This document shows positions 40,021-53,580 of a stretch of 64,000 nt of DNA, piece by piece. Position numbers and translations under genes: made by a program. The DNA lies in assembly GCF_019649055.1 (NCBI RefSeq), contig NW_026570222.1:2170001-2234000 (forward strand). The letters are read 5' to 3'. The DNA comes from Paramacrobiotus metropolitanus (Eukaryota > Tardigrada > Eutardigrada > Parachela > Macrobiotidae). The notes under the pieces were generated by a model. That model made no database searches. It was not told the origin of the DNA and was given only the letters and a program-made list of their open reading frames with translations. Position 1 is the first letter of the stretch; each line of letters opens with the position of its first letter.

Positions 40021-42012
40021 ATGGCTGCCCGGAAGTCTCTTCAACGCTCCGCACAAACCAAGAAAAGCCAGTCCAAGTTAGCCCTGAATAAAAGTGGCAA
40101 TCCGGTAACAGACCGTGGAACTGCACCACTCTTTGCGCCGATTATTCCCAAGAAATCTTTACCGTCGTTTCTTGAAACCGATGACATCCTCAAAACTGTA
40201 GCATCAGCTAACCCACAGTATTTTGACTGTAAAACCGCGGGGAAAATATGCATAAAAGGGTCTGCCTTAAATTCCATGAGCGAAGGAGAACCTAAGCCAG
40301 GCATGAATTAATTATCCTCTCGAAGTCTTGCATGCATGTGACTGTGGCATCACATCATAACATAAAAATTTGAAAGAAAATTCTTACATTTCTTATTTAA
40401 CTTTATGAATAATTTCTACAGACACTCCAATATCTGCACCTATGGAGACGCATGTGGACCAGACCATACATCAGCGCAATCAGGCAAAACCTGCCGAAGC
40501 CGAGGTGATGAAAACCTGGAACGATTTCAAGGAACGTTTCCGTCAAGCATTTGAAGACGGTCAAGGACGAGACATGTGTTATGGTGAATGACGTACATAT
40601 AATACGAGCAGATCCTAACAGAATTTATTGTTTTATCTTATTACGGAAACAATGCAAAAAACTTGTGAAATATTTGCATGTGTGCGTTGTTGCACACTTT
40701 CGCGTAGCTATTCGCCAGATGGAAGACGACTGTGAGCACATCGAGCGCACCTTAGTCAATGCCCACAAGCGAAAGGTCATGCTGCTTTACCACACAAAAT
40801 ACCTAGCCCGAATGGTAAAACTAAATTCTACATTCTCTGTAGTTTGGGTAGTTTGGTAATTTTTTAGCTGCATATAATTCCGCATTTCTGTGTTTACAGT
40901 TGAGGAAGAATTCCGTTCAGATGAAACATGCGAACAAAATGGAAGAGTCAATTGTCGCTACCATTAAAGCTATGTCATTAGCGCAAAATTCGGTATGATA
41001 AATCTGAAGACAATAATATACAGTGATATACCGTCTGGACAGCGCAAAATAGTGCCTCGCTAATATCCTGACATTCGATTGTCGCTTTATTATTACTATT
41101 TTTTAGATAACTCACGAGACCAGCGTAATCAACATCGGCGTGCGTTCTCAGTTGCAACAAATGCAAAACCATTTTTGGCGGAAACTAGGGATCCCACAAT
41201 CGAAACCAAACGATACGAAACAATTCACCGATAAATCATTGGAAAATGCCAGCACGAAACGCGATATGCCGCAGATGGAAAAAGTCCGCATGTTGCTCGA
41301 TCCTGCAAATTTTGCTGCTATTGCGGATAAGTCCAATGGACTACTTTTAGCTCAACACTACGTAATTAATTATCTGAAACTCTGTTCGGAAAATCATCCT
41401 TGGATGCAGAATCTCCGAATAAATTTCCCGACGGAGAACGGTCTGAGCGAAACGATGCAGCTGAAAGATGTTCCCATGTTTACTGAAGACATGTCGGCCC
41501 TTTTTACCGGACTAAAGCCTAGTCTCGAGCCAATAAAACTACTGGAAGAACAGTTTCCAAATGGCGACCTCCGCCCAATCGGCGAAATAACCGAACTGGA
41601 ACCAATTGCCCCGTTTTTTGCATCCGAAATGTCTGATTCCCAGAAGCCACACCCTGCAAATCTTTTTCAGGCTATCCACCTGGATACACTTGCGAATCGT
41701 TTAAAGAAGACACGAGGCGAAAGCGATTTGTTGAGTTTTGATGAGTTTGCCGCGAAGAATTCGCATTTGTTTCAGTTTATCGAGCCGCCTCATGTGTCAC
41801 CCAATCGACGCAGCACGGTGCCTTGGGAAGGAAAGGGCAAGTTAATTACCAACAGTTCCAACTTTCACGGTCAGGCCGTATCCGGAAGTAATCTGCAAAT
41901 TGCTAAATCTGCTCAGGAGGAAACGTCGACAATGCATCCGAATGCTGCAGCGTCCAAATCGGGAACAGCGCTCTATACTAAGCCAACGTCGCCGGTTACC
42001 GATCACCAATAA
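40021..42012 (+). CDS. Unrecognised coiled-coil protein
   Basis: Multi-exon gene starting MAARKSLQRSAQTKKSQSKL, a basic, Ser-rich leader. The next exon, near 40433-40558, ends in FKERFRQAFED and is joined through a donor at 40559 to AIRQMEDDCEHIERTLVNAH. The junction is exactly in phase. LRKNSVQMKHANKMEESIV and a last exon from about 41107 to 42012 follow. The middle is probably alpha-helical coiled coil. The last exon encodes about 300 residues with MLLDPANFAAIADKSNGLLL and LQLKDVPMF-like segments, then a Ser/Thr-rich tail. The donor of exon 1 was not resolved. I do not recognise the family. A microtubule or centrosome component is conceivable from the layout (basic leader plus coiled coil), but that is speculation. 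The ATG at 40021 is the first in the frame. Confidence 0.7.
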
Positions 42013-45000
42013 AATCCTGGATAAACGGCACCTATGCGCTCATTCAGGCAGCTCACAAGATTATACGCTATCTCTTCCATCTGTGCACTGCCACTGTAAA
42101 ACATCGTATTACAGAATTAATGTTGTTTGGATTTTCTATAATAACTTTCTTCCTCATTTTGCAGGGATTTCAAATACTCAACATGCTATCGTAGTGAGTG
42201 GCTTGATGTGTTCTCCGGTTCTCCCTATAAACTGATTTTTGAAGGATACACTAGCCACAGTGTTAAACAGCTAAATGTATAGTATAGTATTTTTATTTTA
42301 TTACTTTGTGGAGTGCCTTTGAATCACTTTCACTACCTTTTTAAATATCGTGGCTACCAAAATGAACACTTCAAGCATGGTTCTGCATATATATGCACAG
42401 TATATACTATAATCATCTTTAGTTATTTTTGTTTAATTGCCTCCGTAGCGCAACTTTTATAATTATGACCTATGCTGTCTTTTCGCGCCACGCCATACAA
42501 GTAATGACAACTGTTAAGTACTCACATAAAGAGAAATTTTTCTGGATTAGCGAACGAATTAATTATGAAGTATTATGAAGTTCTTCTTTACAGTTAACGC
42601 CACTATTGCGTCATACATGTATATCAAGGTTTCCAGTTGCCGGGAGTCTTTACTTAAGAATGTTTAAAATTGTCGCGGTGTGTATTCTCGTTATTAATCA
42701 AACAGCAGCGTCGTATTTTCCGCTCATTTGTGCAATACTAATAATGATCGAAGACGAATTAAACGTCAATGGCTCGCATTTTGGTTGTACGGCCTTATCC
42801 CACGGTAATATGTGTGCAATAACCATGTGAACACTGCCTGCGTGTGAAATGCAAACAGCGGCTAGTTGCATTACAAACTGATCTGGCTGCGATTATATGA
42901 ATACCTTCAGTTTCCACCGGCTTCCGATTTCATTATGAGTAAGCTTACTCAGGGTTTTCAACTGTCGGTTTCTGAAAAATGGTGACTATTAAATCCGAGA
43001 TAAAAAAAGCGGGGATATAACCAGGAAACTGGTTTTTGTTTTATATTCATTACAGTGCAAGTAATTTATAATTACAATTAATGTACAATTTTATATCGAT
43101 TTATGGACACTGAGTGCCGGGTGGTAATATACTAATATCATTACTACATTTACGATCAGAGATTGTGCTGCCTCGCCAATAGTAAAGTTTGTACTTACAA
43201 GATACATATAAAATGGAAAAACAATGCTTTGAAAATGAAAAGACGCCTTAAAAATGCTTAAAATTAATGCATAAAGTACCCCTAAGAATAATTAGCATTC
43301 CATCAGTTGTTCAATAAGGCAATCGGGGGTAAAACGTTTTGCTCAGGATGGCTTAAAAATTACTTAAACTACATGCATATGGAACAAAAGAAGCGATAAC
43401 ACAAAAGTTTCGAGTATACGATAAATAATCTGTTAACCAGAATAAACAGTTGCAGATTGTATAGAAGACGCCTCACTCAAAACGATACTGTTACGTTGTT
43501 AACATGCTTGACCGCATTAGTAAAGAAACGATAATATCAGCAATCAAGCTGACAACGGACTGCCGGTAATGGTTGATTGCTTGCTTAAAAAACGTGACAA
43601 TGTGAAGTGATTTACTATTTGGTGGTAAGAAAATGCGTTCCCACGAGAACCGCCGCTTGAAAGATTGTAATGCCGGTATACATTACACTTTCCATAATAA
43701 AAGGTAGGCTATTGAGTAGGTAACGTTTTGGCTCAGCACGTCGTATTTGCTTTCGTTTGCATAGACGAACAATAGGTAAGATGAGCAAAGGAAACATATC
43801 ATCACTGGTCTTCATCATTCTCAACAAAATACAAAAAACTTGAACCAGTGTATTGTCGTGATTTGTTTAGTCGAGTCAACTGTAAATGAAAAATTGTGCT
43901 TGTTCACGCAGCACACATAGCCGTGTGTTTTCCTGTATAGCGCTCACTATGTGTAACGACAATTTAACAGACCGGCCCGTAAAAGAATGAACCGGTGACA
44001 GGGCCGTTAACTGACGGAACGTGCGGAAGATGTCTACCTTTACACAAACACACCATCGCATCAAAATCAACGTGGGAATATAACGGTTCTCATGACTGAA
44101 CATTTTTGCAGAAACTGGTATACTGCCTAGGCTGATGTGTGTTCGCAGCCTTGACTGCCAGTTCAGTGGAAGCTGCTGGGGCCCTCTCACTTCAACCACC
44201 GGCTCTTACTGATCTGGAACAATTGCTCGTGCTGGTCATTGCGCTTTTATTAATCGTGACCGGTATTACGATTGATTTGTTCTCATAATTACAAGGTGCT
44301 ACTGATATGAGGAGTTTTTTCCGCGCTAGCTGCATTATTTAATTCATTTGTATCTCATTTTCCCTCGGTTGAAAAGTTACCTGCCTAGGCCTTTCTGCGA
44401 CATGTATATAATACACGGGCGTAAATACAAGCTAAAAAACAACAGCTACTGTAAATCAGTCATGGTTTTCTCCACAATTGCAGGTTCATTTTTTTCTCAA
44501 CTTTGCCATAGATCTACCGATTTTCAACGAGAAATTCTCATGGTGTATCTGTGATTGTAACCGCTTATCAATGCCGTGTATACATTGCTATTTGCGTTAA
44601 AACACAGCCAACATGATTTGAGTAAACTGTAAACTGAACCAAGATACTTCTATATATCTTGACTGAACTAACCATGGTACGTAAACTCGAAACAATCATT
44701 ATAAACCATTTCAGTTCTACAACTATCTTCTTTATTCGGCAATATTGGCCACTTCACAGAATAAAATACCAGCGCAGATACACACTAAATACTGTAATAT
44801 TTACAACTTGATATGGTCGTAATTGGTCGTGTAACAATAATCGTCTAAGATTCATATTACTATTTAATAAAAGCAATATTATCGTAATAAACTAATAGTC
44901 GTAAGATGGAAAATTTTCGCAAACCTTAACAAGAAAATGTCACTGCAAGCACGAAATTTAATAGCGACACCAGCTGTAATGACAATTTTAAAAAAATTGT

Positions 45001-48000
45001 GGTTCGTTATCATTAGCCTTTAGACTTTTGAGTCATGCAGTGAATGATCTCAGTTACCCGTTTTCTTCCACAAACAAAGACAATTCAAATAAATTTTGAT
45101 AATATCGCATTGGATTCCTAATCTTCGTTAAACGGTCTCGTTTTTCCTGCAATTAATCGTTTCTTTAATTATCGTGGGATAAAGAAATACGTATATATAC
45201 ATGTTTTAAATACTGTAAAATACCAGTACAGCAGTACTTTCATTTAAGTTTCGTTCAGGCGGTTCAGCAACGTCCGCGCAAGTTATATTAAATTAGTTTA
45301 TTTCAATCATTTCAATCTCGTAATTTGTACCAACTTCCAAAAAAAAGCAAAACAGGAAGTTGCCACTGAATCTGTAAAACCAGAAACCGGCAGTAAAATT
45401 AATATCTTAACAGAGTGGCCAGAAAAAGTCGAACCAGTCGCCATGCACTACCTTCCCAACCAATAACATCCATGAGTAAATTAAGCAAACAAAACCAACA
45501 ACAACAGACAAGTTGCCAAAACGAAGTAAACAGCAAAATCACAACAACCGATTTATTCCACTGATCAAGTAATAATCTTCAGGTTATCATCCATCACATA
45601 GATCATTTACAGAATTACTTAACTACAACCCATTAATAACTGTCGTGACGGCTCTCATGGTCACTGTGGATCACACACCCCGGAAGTAGGTGACGCCGTC
45701 GAGAAGTTGAGCAAAAATATAAAGCCATGGCAGCTAAGACAATCACCAAGGATCTGCAATGCACAAAAATGCAAGTTATTCGTTGATTATTGTAGTACTT
45801 AATTTATTAAGCCATACAAATAATCGCATACTACATTTTTGAATTTAGTAATCTACTCAATTTCTGGGTTCGGTTCACATATACAGCTAGAAAAATTATC
45901 CTGATGTTTATATAAAGCGGCACTGTTATTTTGAGAACCAGTTGTCGGGCACCCACTGCGAATTGTGAAGAAATCTTTTCGAAAGATAATGAAATGTGAG
46001 TGTTTGTAGCTGACTGATTCACAGGGCATGAGATATGGGAACGGCGGAGACTGGTTACACGCTCTCTTGACCGCTGGCCACTGCATATCTGGCTTACCCA
46101 AGCGAACTGCTTTATCATGACCGTTTAGAACGTTCCCGACAATACGAGCAGGTGATCCACTGGAAAACGATAGCGAAATATCGTGCTGCATGTCAGTGTT
46201 GGGACAAGCAACAGGCGTCGCTTGGAAAATCGATTCCTGAGAGATTTTTGTCATGCACCTCAATAACTGATATACCACATCGAGCAAGCCTTTTTCTGTG
46301 GTGTTCCCTGCCTAAAGAAAAATATTACGCTGCTGGCCGACAGGGCAATTTGTTTCAAAATATTAAACGACACCTACAACCATGAGAACTTTGAAACGAA
46401 AAAGCGAAGACAAAGAAAGAATACGATATCCAGATGAAAAATCAGAAGCGCAGGAAATGTCGGCTAAAGTTTTGATGAGACTTTTATTATTCAATATTTG
46501 GGTAACTGCGGCAGACAGCATATAATTATATTTATGTTTTGATTGTTAAGAAATGCAACGCAAATTGCAGTTCTATTTGCGAAATGCTATATTTCATAAG
46601 CTAAATATATATCCTTAATGCGATTTGCGAAATGCTATTGACATGCTATATTTCTATCCATAATTTCTTACAATTTCTGCTTGTGTTATTCAAAAGATTG
46701 AAAGTTGGAACAGGCTCCGAACAGCTAACAAGGCATTGCGGTATCACTTATCACCTTGCGGGCGGTGTATAATTTGTTGCATTTCAAACAAACTTCCTAC
46801 GGCATTTACGTAAACTGACACTGACTGCGTTATACAGTCATCAAGCTGATCAGAGACCTAGTTTTACGTCTACTGACATGTGAGTGCTTACAGCCGGCAA
46901 AAAGCCGGCTTCTCAGCGCTTATTAATGTTCGTAATTCTACGAGAATGAAATTTTTTTCCTGCTGCACTAACAAGCAAAGCAAGAAGTATCTTCTTGCGA
47001 ACTATCTCACCAGAAAGCGCCGTGAGAAAATAATTTCCCAACTTTGTTAGTGATAGGTATAAATTTTCTTGCGCAGAAAGCATTATTAAAGCAGAAAGCA
47101 GTATTAAAATTATATGAATCTACAGCAGTGCTGTCGTGTCTGTGATCACTGTCTCTCTCGATATAATTTTTGTGTTGTTTGGGGAAAAATTTTATTAATT
47201 ACCGCTACCATATTGCACGAATCTCCCTGAATGGTCGCACTTGTCTGCTAGGGTATAGGTTCTCCGTAGTCCACAACCACATGATAATCAGTTTTCTTTA
47301 GGTGAGCTGGATTGATTCAGAAGCGAGAATGCAACAGGTTGCAGGTCTGCCTTGAAACTGAAATTCTACGGCACCCGTAGCTGTCCCCTTCTCTCTCACG
47401 GCCATAATTCACGAATTGTGTTCTCTCTTATCACAAAGAATCTAAAAGGGCGCCTATGGAGAGCATTGTGGCCAAAGAGAGACGCATGAAAATTCCACTT
47501 CGCTTCAGTGCACCCTCTGAACAGAACAATCCTCAAAGCAGACCAGCCCTAACCGAAATTATGATCGTAGCCTAGAATGACCGGTTCAGATATTGGACTC
47601 ACCATTCTGTATATCACGGAGAAAGCGTTGAAGGGCAGTGGCAGTTGCAATACTGGGCCAGAGAGAACAACGCGCAAGAAAAGGACGACGCCGGAGGAAA
47701 GATGATCGTCTCTCATGTGTCCATCTTGAATTCACACGCAGCCAGGACAGCGCTAAATCCTGCATTCTTCGTAGCCATAAAAATGAAAGACCAAGGCTAA
47801 ATCTTTTTTCCCACCACTTGCAAACATGCCCTTCCCGTCTGTGTGTCACGATATACCCTTGGAATTAGCTGACGAACCGGATGATAATAGAAATGTCGCA
47901 ATCTCTCGATGACCATTCCATGCCGCTGAAAAAAGCCAGTACGTCATAATCTTGAAAACATTTCACATTCCTCAATGCGGAGATTAAAGTGAATTTCAAG

Positions 48001-48424
48001 TAAATTGATTGTTATAGTTATATCAAATTCACGTATTAATCCGGCAATGCAAGCACATTCACAAGGGTTGGGCAATAAGCCAACAACACGAATACAGAAT
48101 GCACTGTGAGTGCGGAAATTCATTAAACGATTTCGACGCCGGCTTGCAAAATGGCATTGAAGAAGTGGTAATAAGTACAATTAGATTGCATTAGATTAAT
48201 CACTAAAACACTTTTGCAGCCCTAATTATAGCACAATTTTATGCAATTGCATTTGCTTGGGTAAAACGAGAAGTTTATATGCAGTTCCCGAGAGTAAATT
48301 ACTCAGTTAATGGTGTCAATGTTGAGTGTCAATTGAGTAAGTGTTTAAATCAGAGGTTATGTAGACTACGAACATCAGTAGCGTATCACAGGAAAAGAAA
48401 GACAATAATGTGCTTAGAGCATAC
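42013..48424. other. Gene-poor region
   Basis: 6.4 kb with no gene I can support. Short frames at 42660-42830 (a hydrophobic, signal-like N-terminus), 43876-44199 (-) and 45853-46287 (-) lack recognisable domains and splice partners. The sequence is AT-rich and shows no obvious transposon ORF. Regulatory DNA, long introns or non-coding RNA are all possible. Confidence 0.45.
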
Positions 48425-48755
48425 CCAAATGAAGAGCGTTCCATCCGCTTCTGGTTGTTAAGGTAATATCAGCACCCATCTTCACGAGGCTTTTGAGGCG
48501 TTCCAGATCCCCTTTTATGCAGCACCTATGCAAATCGGTCCAGCCGTCGGCATCGAAGACATTAACGTCCACATCAACAATTAGGTTATTTTCTCCGAAT
48601 GGTTGCAGTTGCCGTCCATTGGGCTTTTCTGATTTCTTCGATTCATTTCGATAATTTCCTTCTCGCAGAACGAGCCGCAGCTGGGTCATATCCGCGCTTT
48701 TTGTTGCTTGGCACAACGAGTCCTCCAATTCCGAAAAATCCCGTTGTACTACCAT
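48425..48755 (-). CDS. Ankyrin-repeat protein, first exon
   Basis: A single exon of 110 codons starting MVVQRDFSELEDSLCQATKS. It contains one clear ankyrin repeat, DGWTDLHRCCIKGDLERLKS with LVKMGADITL, and the start of a second, GWNALHLG. The exon ends at a GTATGC donor in the middle of the second repeat, so further exons are expected to the left. I could not pick them. One short option near 48141 would close the protein almost at once. It is probably a small ankyrin protein with a protein-interaction role. The N-terminal stretch resembles helical repeats lacking the consensus. Confidence 0.6.
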
Positions 48756-51395
48756 CGCAGTTTTTTTTAACAAATGCACACCTAATAATCCCGACGATGT
48801 CCAAAATAATGAATATTCACATCGCATGCATGCGTTTTAAACCATACAAATAAACTTTACAGTTGAAATGTTTGCGTAAGATAACTCGATCAGTGAGAAC
48901 TTTCCGGTCTGAACCGGTATCGCCGATCCATTTTTCAAACCATTTGGCATTTAAAAGCAAGCGTGCATCTATGTGGATGCGGTAATGTTGTTATGGCAAG
49001 TTTATGATCACTGAAAACGTAGATACCACTGCGAAATAAATGGGCTCGATGCGACCAAGATTCCAACGGCTCGGTATAGTGGCATTTCTTGCAATTTTCG
49101 TGCGGTTCTTCTGTGGTCAGTTAGGTGCACTATTTGATATGTACAGGAAATGCACTCCCACTTGCACATTTATAAAGCAGTGGATTGGCAGCTTTGAAAG
49201 TCTAAATTCCATTGGTCTGCAGTCAACACAAGTAGTACAGTACATACGTGTGTACATAGTGTCGCCGTTATTTTCCCAAGTATGCAAACGCTAACGTATC
49301 GTGGAAATTCGTGATCTGTAGTGGACGCATGCATCCCAAGTCTGGTGTGGCAAAAAGGTGTGAGAACGGCATAGATGCCTGATGCTTGAGAGCGCCAGCA
49401 AGCGCCATCCATCGTGTGGCGCATCAATATGTGTATTATCCCATCCTAGAATCTCAGGATCATTATCGTTCCCATGGATAGTCAATTGCGTACTTATGGC
49501 TCTTTCCTATCTCTAATGTGTTTGATGCTACCATTACTATTTCAACTCAGTTTTTTCAACTGATTGACATAAATATTGCCGGTGCTCTGTGATTGTAGCA
49601 AAAAACTGCAAACAATAGAAAAATACACAGTAGTGCCATAGCATACTAGTAAGTAGTGCGCTCGTACCATGGGTTGCCGGAGAAGAAAGCAGATATTTCG
49701 GTGTATTCTGTTCTGATTTTGCTAGCGTCCTCTGCTTATGGTATATATGGTGCGAATGCGACTAAGGTTTATTATAGGGTTTAAACTTTAAACTACATAA
49801 ATATTGCAAGAACCATTAATACTGTAATTAAATATCGAATTAATATGATAATTATTGTGTTATAAATCCAAAGGAGCATTTTGCGATGATATCACTAACT
49901 GGTAAATCTTTATTTTTTCTTCTTTACTTCTTCTGTCGATGACACTTTCTTCTTCTGTTCTTCTTATAACATACCAGTATTGTGCTCACCGGGTACTTAC
50001 TATTGTAGTGCTACAGTAAATCGTCATCCACTTTTTTGGTTTTGGCCTATTTTGTCGCGTTAAAAATGCGCGTTAATTTCCCTTAAATCATTAATTAAAT
50101 GAATGACTAATACTGTTATAAAGTAGCAAGCAGTTGATTTTGGGTAGCACAGAAGTAAAACTACGTAGATCACCTATTATGAGTACTATATTAAGCTTAA
50201 AGCGGACATACACATACATAACATAAACAGAAGTCACATTCTGTCTATCGTAATGTAATGAAAATACGCCGCATCCGCTGGGAATGAGGATTTTAAAATA
50301 ACGAGCACATCGACCGGAAAATTTAATTGTGAGACCACCGTGCAGTCACATAACCCCTTCCTTGGTTCACATCAATAGCCACATCGTGAAATATGGATCA
50401 GATTGCTGAATGAAGCGTTCATAGAGCATGCTTTTCGTACTGGTTATGCGATTTGCGCCATGCCGAATCATACTACGTAGCGGCTGTGGTAGAACAGTAG
50501 TGTGTATGCACGGCTGGGAACGGCACTACTCATATGGAACATATCTTTCGACTGAAATTCCGGTTTTCTCACCATCGGTTATTACTGGTTAATAGGAACT
50601 CAAAGAAATCTGCCGATATGGGATAGTACTGCATTTTACGAAGTATATTTGGTTTATTTAAAAATCATGGTATCAGGTAGTGAATTAATGACGTCAGTTA
50701 AAAAACCTTAGACAAAAAGCTGGACAACTTTTGACGGAAGTCCATAAGCGTATGTCCGCTAGAATCATCTTTAGTCACTTTCAGTGTAATTCGTGGGCAA
50801 TGAATGGTGTTGCGTTTGACATCACAGGGGGTTGTTCGAATCAGTTGGTAAATTACGGTAGATTTGCTTTTAATTCTACAATTTATTACACAAAACTTAC
50901 AGAACTACAGGTACGATGGCTGTATTATTAAGTACTTAACTAATTTGAGAGATAGCAAATCGTCAAGTACTAGACCGGTAAGTACTGTACTTCTGCCGAA
51001 GAAAGGAGCAGCCATATCGCGTGCAGTGCAGCCTAGAGTAGCAATTTCTGTGTACGTATGCTGAAGGTGTAACTGCTACTAGTCCGGTACTTTGAATTTA
51101 CGGTTACCAAAAAGATTATGTAAACTAAAATTTAATCTGAATTCGAACAGACGATCCCAATGAGAAAAATTATGGCAGTGGTTGGATTAGGGCCTAGGAT
51201 AAGCTGTAATGTACGTACTTACAATGTTTGTTGTACTAGCGTTACTGCAACAAATAGTTTTGTTACAACAAATATCATAATTAAATTACGAAAAGCCCCA
51301 AGCTTGCAACTGACACATCAAAAGCGTATTTACGAATTCATATGAAGGAAAGTACGTAGCATATCATGCTTCCCTTAAAATTTCTTTCATACGGA
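48756..51395. other. Gene-poor region
   Basis: 2.6 kb without a supported gene. Small frames at 49040-49294 and 50731-51064 have no recognisable content. It lies upstream of the ankyrin exon, so it should include that promoter. Confidence 0.45.
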
Positions 51396-52609
51396 TTAGG
51401 TGCCAGCACTGATTTGCAATTGCGCAAATTCCGGGGGAGGACGATACAGCGTATCGGTAATGGAGCTCATTCTATCCCGCGACAACCGCGGATGCCGCTG
51501 CATCACCACTTCCTTCATTTCTCGCGCATGAGTGTATCCGTATCGATAACGTGTACCTTCTTTATAGCCGGTATAGCCCGGTATGCCGTGAACAATTCTG
51601 TTTAGATCGTCGTCAGCTTCCGGTGCAAATGACTTTGCAATCGATGGCATTCTGGCTGAAGAAGTGCGAAAAACGTCCGCATCATGCCGGCACCGGTCAT
51701 TTTCTTCTAAACAGACTTTGGACAATTCTCCACGGGTCAAACCAACAAATTCTGTCGTGAACGGCAGCCAGCCGGTATAACCATAAGGAAATCTCTTCAG
51801 TGCATGCCCAGGTGGCAACCGATACGGTTTGGATAAAGCCTTCTCAACTTCCGGCACGTAGAAATCGCCAATGTCGTCCAGGCTGCGGACGTTGTTTAAA
51901 TACGCTCCGTAATCGTCATCCATTGTGGGATTTTTTATGGGCACCGGGGATTTTAATTCTAGATCAATGGGCATCTCGTTGCGACAGAAAAACGGGTTTG
52001 GATGATTCACGCATGTTTGGTCTTTTTCCTTTAGAATCTGCAGGGCTCCTTCACGTTCGCGAACGGGATTACGCTGGGCAAAGCGATGCTGTTGGTATGG
52101 GAAATAACCTTAACCAGAATACAGGCGCCGTCAGCCATCCTGTACCAGTTGAGAAAAGTTTCACAGCTATTTACTTCGTAAAAGGTCATATAATTAAAAC
52201 GTTATTTGGTACACACCGGAGTACTTCGGATCGATGTGCGTGGTCAGTTTCGGCTGACCCCCTTGGGCATGTTCGTGATGCTCTAGAACGAGATCATCCT
52301 TCCTTGTCTGTTCTTCAGCCACTTGGCGCTGGATATCGGCATCGTAGATCGATGGCATAAGGTTCTGAGTGGCGTTCTTGCCGCCGGCGTCCCATGCTCG
52401 GGTCAGATGATTGTGGGAATGTTCGCCTGTAGATACTCCGGTGACCAAATGGTAGCCCGGAAGGTAACCTGTGTAACTACGATCATATGGTTTGGTATAG
52501 TAATTAGAAGCCACACTTTAACCAAAAACAGCCGTTCGATTTTCACGTACCCTGGCACGAACGCGAATTCTCGTGTAATGCTCTTAAGGTCAACTGGTGG
52601 GGGAGGCAT
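51396..52609 (-). CDS. CIMIP2/FAM166-like ciliary microtubule inner protein
   Basis: Three exons, 52551-52609, 52217-52515 and 51396-52108, join in phase to 356 residues. Intron 1 is only 35 nt. The protein repeats the aromatic Gly-Tyr motif of the UPF0605/FAM166 family: RSYTGYLPGYHLVTG near residue 30, YSGYFPYQQ across the second junction, YGYTGWLPFTTEFVG, and GIPGYTGYKEGTRYRYGYTH near the end. The family (CIMIP2A-C) binds inside doublet microtubules of motile cilia and sperm flagella. The rest is polar and probably extended. The start MPPPPVDLKSITREF precedes the first junction directly. Length and motif spacing differ from the human members, so orthology within the family is open. It diverges from TSEN2. 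Confidence 0.65.
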
Positions 52610-53580
52610 GGTTTACGAAGGGGTCATCTCGTTAAAGATGAGAAATCAATTTTCTTACTACAACAAATTTTAAAGAGAAGCTACGGCACTGGTTAAAGAG
52701 AGGCACTGGTTCAAATGAGCCGGAAAATCCGCGAGAAAGATCTTAGCAACTTCTAGTTGAGCACTGATTGAGTAAAGTAAGTACCACCTCTATAAGTGCT
52801 AACGTACTCGTACTTTTTGTTTCAGCTCCTTTACACTTTACGAACGTCGTTATTAATTAGCGTGGTTGATTGCGCAATCTTCTCACTGCGTGTAATCAAG
52901 GTTGTTCGAAGTTGCTGTTCCTTCGAGTACGAATCGACTCAACTGAGCATTGCTGTAAGTGTAAACACTAGTGCAATATTTAATTCAGATTGGCGGCACA
53001 AAACAGTCACAAGTTTTCTATACAAGTAAAAGATTTTTACTACTAGTCTTATTTACACAGCCTTAGCCGACAACGCAACAGTTTGTTATTCGCTACTCAT
53101 TATTTAGTTATATTAGTTTCAGAAGGTGCTTATGGGTGACCAGATTATTTATATATATATATATTTTTTTATTATTTTTATTTAGTGTTTATTATTAGGG
53201 GCATCAATATTACCAATCACTTGCATTTTGAACTGTATGTTTCGGTGTATAACCATCTCATAACACGCACTACTTTAGTATGTACGAGTACTTGTTAAAA
53301 ACGAATCGGAAGTTGAAATTCGCAATTCATACGTCATCGCGGAATTTTACTTTGCCCTTAGCGCGAACGCTATAGGGTGGTTGCTGCAGCAGTTCAGCTA
53401 AACCGTGCGTTTATAAGCTGCAGAATTAACGACTTCGTAACTAGTGACTCTGTACTTCGCCAAAATTGCTTCGTGAGCGCATCGAAAACTTAGTTTTTCT
53501 TGCAAATAATGTTTAAAATTTCTTGCTGGCTATAATCGAGTTGTCATCCGCTGTAGTCAACATCTGAGGCATTTAAAGAT
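52610..53580. other. Divergent CIMIP2-like/TSEN2 spacer
   Basis: 971 bp between two genes transcribed apart; both promoters are expected here. A (TA)n tract occurs around 53150-53162. No coding frame is supported. Confidence 0.5.

Noticed and set aside
42660-42830. Small secreted-peptide-like frame (MFKIVAVCILVINQTAA start)
   Set aside because: Only 56 codons, no context, no conserved cysteine pattern. Could be real but is unsupported.
45853-46287. 144-codon minus-strand frame
   Set aside because: No domain, no splice signals in agreement and unremarkable composition.
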